Assembly (NCBI RefSeq): GCF_047237965.1 | Contig: NZ_JBDFLX010000001.1 | Coordinates: forward strand, 1,736,001-1,800,000 | Direction of reading: 5' to 3' | DNA from: Noviherbaspirillum_A sp047237965 | GTDB taxonomy: Bacteria; Pseudomonadota; Gammaproteobacteria; Burkholderiales; Burkholderiaceae_D | DNA: 64,000 nucleotides | The notes under the pieces: generated by a model | What the model saw: the letters and a program-made list of their open reading frames with translations, nothing else | Told to the model about the DNA's origin: nothing | Databases searched by the model: none | Program-made: the position numbers and the translations under genes | Shown here: in pieces, positions 58,712 through 64,000 of the stretch | Layout of the letters: each line of letters opens with the position of its first letter | Position numbering within the stretch: position 1 is the first letter of the stretch

Positions 58712-59785
58712 TTAATTCCAGATATTCCAGGGAGACTGGATCCAGATCGCGACGATCAGCAGATATGCCAGCGTCAGCGGGATGAACACTTTCCAGCCCA
58801 GGCGCATGATCTGGTCATAGCGATAGCGCGGGAAGGATGCGCGTACCCAGATGAAGATCGATACCACCAGGAAGGTCTTGATGCCCAGCCAGATCCAGCC
58901 TGGAATCCAGGTGAACGGCGCCACGCCGAACGGTGCGTCCCAGCCGCCGAGGAACATCAGCGACGCCAGGGCCGAGATCAGGATCATGTTCGCGTATTCC
59001 GCGAGGAAGAACATCGCGAACGACATGCCCGAGTATTCCACCATGTGACCGGCGACGATCTCGGACTCGCCTTCGACCACGTCGAACGGGTGGCGATTGG
59101 TCTCGGCGATGCCGGAGATGATGTACACGCCGAACATTGGCAGCAGCGGCAGCCAGTTCCAGGAGAGGAAGTTCAGACCGATCGAGGCCATGCGGCCGGT
59201 GGTCTGCTGCATCACGATCTCGGTGAAGTTCAGGCTGCCCGACACCATCAGCACGATGACCAGCACGAAGCCCATCGCGATTTCATATGACACCATCTGG
59301 GCCGATGCGCGCATCGCGCCAAGGAAAGCGTACTTCGAGTTGGATGCCCAGCCGGCGATAATCACGCCATAGACTTCCATCGAAGTGATGGCCATCACCA
59401 GCAGCAGGCCGGCATTGACATTGGCCAGCGCCACTTCCGGACCGAAAGGCACGACGGCCCATGCGGCCAGCGCCGGCATGATGGTCATGATCGGCGCGAT
59501 GACGAACAGCGCCTTGCTGGCGCGGGCCGGCACGATGATTTCCTTCAGCAGCAGCTTCAGCGCGTCGGCGATCGGCTGCAGCAGGCCTGCGGGGCCAACG
59601 CGGTTCGGGCCGATACGCACGTGCATCCAGCCGATCATCTTCCTTTCCCACAGGGTCAGGTAGGCCACGCAACCCATGATGGGCAGCACGATCAGCACGA
59701 TCTTGACCAGGTTCCAGACCAGGGGCCAGACAGCGCCGAAAATGCCTTGTCCGGTGGTCTGCAGGTTCAGCAGCATTTGATCCAT
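58712..59785 (-). CDS. nuoH: NADH-quinone oxidoreductase, chain H
   Basis: 357 residues, eight helices. Conserved quinone-channel segments RIGPNRVGPAGLLQPIADALKL and EGESEIVAGHMVEYSGM are present. Its last base overlaps nuoG's stop codon by one (59785), so translation is coupled. Quinone-binding membrane subunit. Confidence 0.97.
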   Translation of the reverse strand: MDQMLLNLQTTGQGIFGAVWPLVWNLVKIVLIVLPIMGCVAYLTLWERKMIGWMHVRIGPNRVGPAGLLQPIADALKLLLKEIIVPARASKALFVIAPIMTIMPALAAWAVVPFGPEVALANVNAGLLLVMAITSMEVYGVIIAGWASNSKYAFLGAMRASAQMVSYEIAMGFVLVIVLMVSGSLNFTEIVMQQTTGRMASIGLNFLSWNWLPLLPMFGVYIISGIAETNRHPFDVVEGESEIVAGHMVEYSGMSFAMFFLAEYANMILISALASLMFLGGWDAPFGVAPFTWIPGWIWLGIKTFLVVSIFIWVRASFPRYRYDQIMRLGWKVFIPLTLAYLLIVAIWIQSPWNIWN

Positions 59786-62130
59786 TACGCTTTCTCCACA
59801 CGGATTTCACCGAACATGCCGCCCAGCATCTGGGTCTCGGCACGCGCGGTTGCGACACGCACCACGTTCTGCGGCAGGCGGGCATCGATGGCCACATTCA
59901 GCACGACGCTTGCGCCGCCCTGGCTGACACGCACCGGATCGCCGGCGACGACGGCCAGCTTCTCGGCCAGTGCGGCGGAGATGGCGGCGACAGGCGCCTT
60001 TGCATCATTGGTCTGCTGCAGCGGCGGCGAACGGCGCACGATGGCGTCGGTGCTGTAGATCGGCACGGGCGCCAGGCGTTCCAGCGCGTCGCCTGCTATT
60101 GCCTTGCCAGCCTGCGGCGCAAGGCTGGCCTTGTTGCTCAGGCGCGGACGCAGGTCGCCCTGGATTTCCTTGGCGTTGGCGTCCAGGCCCAGCACCTGGT
60201 TGCGGATCTCTTCCGAAGTCTCGTAATTGAAGCCTTCCAGGTCCAGCAGGTTGCCCAGCACGCGCAGCACCTTCCAGGCCGGACGGGTTTCGCCCAGCGG
60301 CTTGACGGTGCCGTTGAAGCTTTGCGCGCGGCCTTCGCAGTTCACGTAAGTGCCGGCGGTCTCGCTGAAGGGCGAGATCGGCAGCAGCACGTCAGCGTAG
60401 TCCAGGCCCTGGCGATAGGCCGACATCGACACCACCATCTCGGCCTGGTCGAGCGCGCGACGGGCCAGTTGCGGGTCGTAGCAGTCGAGTTCCGGTTCGG
60501 CGTTGAGCAGCAGGTAAGCCTTGCGCGGCGACGACAGCATCTGCTGCGCATTGCCGCCCTTGGCCGGATAGGCCTGCACCAGGTGGCCGCCGACGGTGTT
60601 GGCCGCCTCGGTCAGGTAGCCGAAGTGTGCGCCGGTCTGCTCTGCCAGCCATTGCGCTGCCGCATGCAGTTGCGATGCCTGCGGATGGTTCGCGGCGGCA
60701 TTGCCCAGGAAAATGCCGCGCGGCTCGCCCGACAGCAGGCTGCCTGCGATGAGCTTTGCATTTTCGGAGGGCTCGATATTGTCGAAGCCGGCCGGCAGCG
60801 CCACCGTCTTGGCCACCGACACGGCTGCCATGATTTCGGACAGCGCCGACAGCCAGGCCGACGGCGCAACGATCATCTTGGCGGCAACCGGCATCAGCAG
60901 GTCGTCGTCGCTGCCATGCAGGATGCCGATCTTGGCGCCGTTCTTGGTGGCGGCACGCAGGCGGGCCGTCAGCAGTGGATGGTCCTTGCGCAGGAAGGAG
61001 CCAATCACGAACACGCGCTTGAGTTCGGCAAACTCGGCGATCGACATGCCCAGCCAGGGAGCGACTTCGCCACTGAGCGCAAAGTCAGACTGGCGCAGGC
61101 GGAAGTCGACGTTATCGGAACCGATGCCATTGACCAGCTTCTTCAGCAGCGTCAGCTCTTCCAGCGTGGAATTGGGCGTGGCCAGCGCGGCGATCGCATC
61201 GGCGCCATGCTCGTGGCGGATGTTGCGCAGGCCATGCGCGACATACTCGAGGGCGGTCTGCCAGTCGGTTTCCATCCATTTGCCGTCCTGCTTGATCATC
61301 GGGCGCGTCAGGCGCTCCTCGACATTCAGGCCTTCATAGGAAAAACGGTCGCGGTCCGACAGCCAGCACTCGTTGATTTCTTCGTTTTCCAGCGGCAGCA
61401 CGCGCTTGACTTCGCCACCCTTGACCTGAACGATCAGGTTGGAACCCAGGCCGTCATGCGGGCTGACCGACTTGCGGCGCGACAGCTCCCAGGTACGGGC
61501 GCTGTAGCGGAACGGCTTCGAGGTCAGTGCGCCGACCGGGCACAGATCGATCATGTTGCCCGACAGCTCGGAATCGACGGTCTTGCCGACAAAGGACGTG
61601 ATCTCCGCATGCTCGCCGCGGTTGAGCATGCCGAACTCCATCACGCCGGCCACTTCCTGGCCGAAGCGCACGCAGCGGGTGCAGTGGATGCAGCGAGCCA
61701 TCTCGCGCATCGAGATCAGCGGACCGGCATCCTTGGGCACCACGACGCGCTTTTCTTCCGCGTAACGGGAATTGGAGCCGCCATAGCCGACTGCCAGATC
61801 CTGCAGCTGGCACTCGCCGCCCTGGTCGCAGATCGGGCAATCCAGCGGGTGATTGATCAGCAAAAATTCCATCACGCCCTTCTGGGCCTTGACCGCCTTT
61901 TCGCTGTGCGAGCGCACTATCATGCCGTTGGTGACGGGCGTGGCGCAGGCCGGCAGCGGCTTGGGCGCCTTCTCGACTTCCACCAGGCACATGCGGCAGT
62001 TCGCCGCGATGGACAACTTCTTGTGATAGCAAAAATGCGGAATGTAAGTGCCGATCTTGTTGGCAGCTTCCATCACCATGCTGCCTTCCTGCACTTCCAC
62101 CTTCTTGCCGTCTATTTCGATTTCAACCAT
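59785..62130 (-). CDS. nuoG: NADH-quinone oxidoreductase, chain G
   Basis: 781 residues. N-terminal [2Fe-2S] region with CYHKKLSIAANCRMC, the His-Cys cluster region CPICDQGGECQLQ, HCTRCVRFGQEVAG and CPVGALTSKP (N5/N4-type ligands), then a long molybdopterin-oxidoreductase-like domain that does not bind Mo here. Peripheral arm, electron relay from FMN to N-clusters. The 60-bp gap to nuoF has no visible signal. Confidence 0.97.
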   Translation of the reverse strand: MVEIEIDGKKVEVQEGSMVMEAANKIGTYIPHFCYHKKLSIAANCRMCLVEVEKAPKPLPACATPVTNGMIVRSHSEKAVKAQKGVMEFLLINHPLDCPICDQGGECQLQDLAVGYGGSNSRYAEEKRVVVPKDAGPLISMREMARCIHCTRCVRFGQEVAGVMEFGMLNRGEHAEITSFVGKTVDSELSGNMIDLCPVGALTSKPFRYSARTWELSRRKSVSPHDGLGSNLIVQVKGGEVKRVLPLENEEINECWLSDRDRFSYEGLNVEERLTRPMIKQDGKWMETDWQTALEYVAHGLRNIRHEHGADAIAALATPNSTLEELTLLKKLVNGIGSDNVDFRLRQSDFALSGEVAPWLGMSIAEFAELKRVFVIGSFLRKDHPLLTARLRAATKNGAKIGILHGSDDDLLMPVAAKMIVAPSAWLSALSEIMAAVSVAKTVALPAGFDNIEPSENAKLIAGSLLSGEPRGIFLGNAAANHPQASQLHAAAQWLAEQTGAHFGYLTEAANTVGGHLVQAYPAKGGNAQQMLSSPRKAYLLLNAEPELDCYDPQLARRALDQAEMVVSMSAYRQGLDYADVLLPISPFSETAGTYVNCEGRAQSFNGTVKPLGETRPAWKVLRVLGNLLDLEGFNYETSEEIRNQVLGLDANAKEIQGDLRPRLSNKASLAPQAGKAIAGDALERLAPVPIYSTDAIVRRSPPLQQTNDAKAPVAAISAALAEKLAVVAGDPVRVSQGGASVVLNVAIDARLPQNVVRVATARAETQMLGGMFGEIRVEKA

Positions 62131-62190
62131 GGTTATCTTTTTCCCGTAGCGTGCGTTTCGCGCACCGGAGCCTTGCGGCCTGTTCCTGAT

Positions 62191-63486
62191 TTACAGATAG
62201 GCCGGAACCAGGCACTGCTTGTGCTCAATGTGATATTCGAACTCTTCCCGGAAATTCTTGATCATTGCCCGGACCGGCATTGCGGCGGCATCGCCCAGCG
62301 CGCAGATGGTGCGGCCCTGGATGTTGTCGGCCACCGAGTTGAGCATGTCGATGTCTTCCGGACGACCCTGGCCATGCTCGATCCGGTGCACCATGCGGTA
62401 GAGCCAGCCGGTGCCTTCGCGACACGGCGTGCATTGGCCGCAGGATTCCTCGTAATAGAAGTAGGACAGGCGCAGCAGCGAGCGCACCATGCAGCGGGTT
62501 TCATCCATCACGATGACCGCGCCCGAGCCCAGCATCGAGCCGGCCTTGGCGATCGAGTCGTAGTCCATGTCGGTGGCCATCATCACGTCGCCGGTCAGCA
62601 CCGGCATCGACGATCCGCCCGGAATGACGGCCTTGATCTTCTTGCCGTCGCGCATGCCGCCGGCCAGCTCCAGCAGGGTCGCGAACGGCGTGCCCAGCGG
62701 GACTTCATAGTTGCCCGGACGGGCGATGTCGCCCGACATCGAAAAGATCTTGGTGCCGCCGTTGTTGGGCTTGCCCAGCGCGGCATAGGCTTCGCCGCCC
62801 ATCTTCATCACGAAAGGCACCGCGGCAAAGGTCTCGGTGTTGTTGATGGTGGTCGGCTTGCCGTACAGGCCGAAGCTGGCCGGGAACGGCGGCTTGAAGC
62901 GCGGCTGGCCCTTCTTGCCCTCGAGCGACTCCAGCAGCGCGGTTTCCTCGCCGCAGATGTAGGCGCCGTAGCCGTGGAAGGCGTGCAGCTGGAAGTTGAA
63001 CTGGCTGCCCATGATGCCATCGCCCAGGAAGCCTTCGGCGCGCGCTTCTTCAATTGCTTCCTCGAAGCGCTCGTAGTCGGCCCAGATCTCGCCGTGGATG
63101 TAGTTGTAGCCCACGGTGATGCCCATCGCATAGGCGCCGATGGCCATGCCTTCGATCAGCGCATGCGGGTTGTAGCGAATGATGTCGCGGTCCTTGAAGG
63201 TGCCCGGCTCGCCTTCGTCGGTGTTGCAGACCAGGTATTTCTGGCCCGGGAACTGACGCGGCATGAAGCTCCACTTAAGCCCGGTCGGAAAGCCGGCGCC
63301 GCCGCGTCCACGCAGCGAGGAAGCCTTCAGCTCGGCGATCACCTGCTCGGGCGTGATGCCTTCGGTCAGGATGCGACGCAGCGACTCGTAGCCGCCACGC
63401 TTGACGTAATCCTTCAGGTGCCAGTTGGAGCCATCCAGGCCCGCCAGGATCAGCGGCTTGATATGACGGTTATGCAGGCTGGTCAT
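62191..63486 (-). CDS. nuoF: NADH-quinone oxidoreductase, chain F (FMN, NADH site)
   Basis: 431 residues. NADH/FMN fold with LRGRGGAGFPTGLKW, CGEETALLESLEGK and the [4Fe-4S] motif ESCGQCTPCREGTGW. It oxidises NADH and starts electron flow. Overlaps nuoE by 4 bases (ATGA type), so translation is coupled. Confidence 0.98.
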   Translation of the reverse strand: MTSLHNRHIKPLILAGLDGSNWHLKDYVKRGGYESLRRILTEGITPEQVIAELKASSLRGRGGAGFPTGLKWSFMPRQFPGQKYLVCNTDEGEPGTFKDRDIIRYNPHALIEGMAIGAYAMGITVGYNYIHGEIWADYERFEEAIEEARAEGFLGDGIMGSQFNFQLHAFHGYGAYICGEETALLESLEGKKGQPRFKPPFPASFGLYGKPTTINNTETFAAVPFVMKMGGEAYAALGKPNNGGTKIFSMSGDIARPGNYEVPLGTPFATLLELAGGMRDGKKIKAVIPGGSSMPVLTGDVMMATDMDYDSIAKAGSMLGSGAVIVMDETRCMVRSLLRLSYFYYEESCGQCTPCREGTGWLYRMVHRIEHGQGRPEDIDMLNSVADNIQGRTICALGDAAAMPVRAMIKNFREEFEYHIEHKQCLVPAYL

Positions 63487-63962
63487 TTCTTCAGTTCCTC
63501 CAGCAGCGCATCGATCTTTTCATCCGACATCAGGCTGCACATGCGCTTGTTGTTCACCAGCAGGACCGGTGCGTCGCCACAGGCGCCCATGCACTCGCCT
63601 TCCATCAGCGTGAAATTGCCGTCTTCGGTCGTTTCACGGTAGTCGATGCCCAGCTTTTGCTTGAGATAGTGCGCCGCCTTTTCACCGCCGGACAGCGCGC
63701 ACGGCAGGTTGGTGCAGATCGTGATCTTGCTTTTGCCAACCGGGTTGAGGTTGTACATCATGTAGAAGGTCGCGACTTCCTGCACGGCGATCGGCGCCAT
63801 GTCGAGATAGGCGGCCACGGCTTCCATGACTTCGGGCGACAGCCAGCCGGCCTCGTCCTGCGCAATCGCCAGCGCGGCCATGACCGCGGACTGTTTCTGG
63901 TCAGCCGGAAACTTGGCGATCTCGCGATCCATCTTTTTATACGCTTGCTCTGATAACACCAT
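63483..63962 (-). CDS. nuoE: NADH-quinone oxidoreductase, chain E
   Basis: 159 residues from ATG 63962, preceded by GAGGCAAAC. The frame is open upstream, but no other start has such a site. [2Fe-2S] ligands CTNLPCALSGG and GECMGACGDAP are present. With NuoF and NuoG it forms the NADH dehydrogenase module. nuoD would lie upstream, beyond 64000; nothing recognisable of it remains here. Confidence 0.96.
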   Translation of the reverse strand: MVLSEQAYKKMDREIAKFPADQKQSAVMAALAIAQDEAGWLSPEVMEAVAAYLDMAPIAVQEVATFYMMYNLNPVGKSKITICTNLPCALSGGEKAAHYLKQKLGIDYRETTEDGNFTLMEGECMGACGDAPVLLVNNKRMCSLMSDEKIDALLEELKK

Positions 63963-64000
63963 TGTGTTTGCCTCGAATATCGATGCGCCTCGCATGAGGC

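Noticed and set aside
60322..63642. 1106-codon open frame opposite to nuoG/nuoF
   Set aside because: Shadow spanning three genes; composition of noise and no start signals.
1..64000. CRISPR array, prophage, integron or transposase gene
   Set aside because: No regular repeats with spacers, no phage structural genes, no integrase or transposase motifs in any frame read.

Overview
The window is GC-rich chromosomal DNA of a betaproteobacterium, most likely from Burkholderiales/Oxalobacteraceae (the Herbaspirillum, Noviherbaspirillum and Massilia group). The grounds are the nuoE-to-nuoN block followed by a DUF2818-type gene and a NUDIX gene, the thrS-infC-rpmI-rplT-pheS-pheT-ihfA-merR operon, PEP-CTERM proteins, a polyhydroxybutyrate/ketone-body gene set, and many small envelope proteins typical of that family. 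Genus is not claimed. No phage, CRISPR array, insertion sequence with a transposase, or plasmid function was seen.

Layout. 1-2.4 kb: two PEP-CTERM secreted proteins (the first cut by the window edge), a 109-bp palindromic element, a small secreted protein made of repeated CPDGSF/PNGQF units, and tRNA-Ser(GGA). 2.4-8.5 kb: acetyl-CoA synthetase, a UPF0114 membrane protein, class I fumarase, glutamate racemase, tRNA-His and two small genes. 8.5-25 kb: signalling and envelope genes, namely an EAL-GGDEF protein, a membrane GGDEF cyclase, a DnaQ/GIY-YIG nuclease fusion, a PHB-depolymerase-like esterase, a glycine-zipper protein, an omega-aminotransferase, a ChaN-like lipoprotein, a cytochrome c, a sensor with a degenerate GGDEF domain, and a chemoreceptor. 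25-29 kb: small proteins, an SLC13/ArsB-like permease and periplasmic stress-type proteins. 29-32 kb: leuA with a probable leucine leader peptide, and a decayed ankyrin-repeat gene. 31.7-39.6 kb: the translation operon thrS through merR, all on the minus strand. 39.7-44.8 kb: a bactofilin-like membrane protein, tRNA-Val, relA, a RidA-family gene and an alpha/beta hydrolase. 44.8-51 kb: 3-hydroxybutyrate dehydrogenase, 3-oxoacid CoA-transferase A/B, a PAS-LuxR regulator, a thioesterase, an SDR oxidoreductase and ETF-ubiquinone oxidoreductase. 51-64 kb: NUDIX hydrolase, a frameshifted DUF2818 gene and nuoN to nuoE (complex I).

How the genes fit together. Acs, 3-hydroxybutyrate dehydrogenase, CoA-transferase, ETF-QO, fumarase and complex I form an acetate/ketone-body/fatty-acid oxidation and respiration set. 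The thrS-merR operon supplies translation and nucleoid functions. Several c-di-GMP and chemotaxis genes lie at 8.5-24.6 kb.

The most notable non-gene observations are: a Leu-codon leader ORF before leuA; a Thr-containing leader ORF plus intrinsic terminator before thrS; infC starting at an AUA codon; an identical 14-bp motif in the divergent control regions of bdhA and scoA; a one-base frameshift in the DUF2818 gene; an inactive GGDEF domain that keeps its I-site; and an ankyrin-repeat pseudogene. I found no clearly unprecedented multi-gene system.
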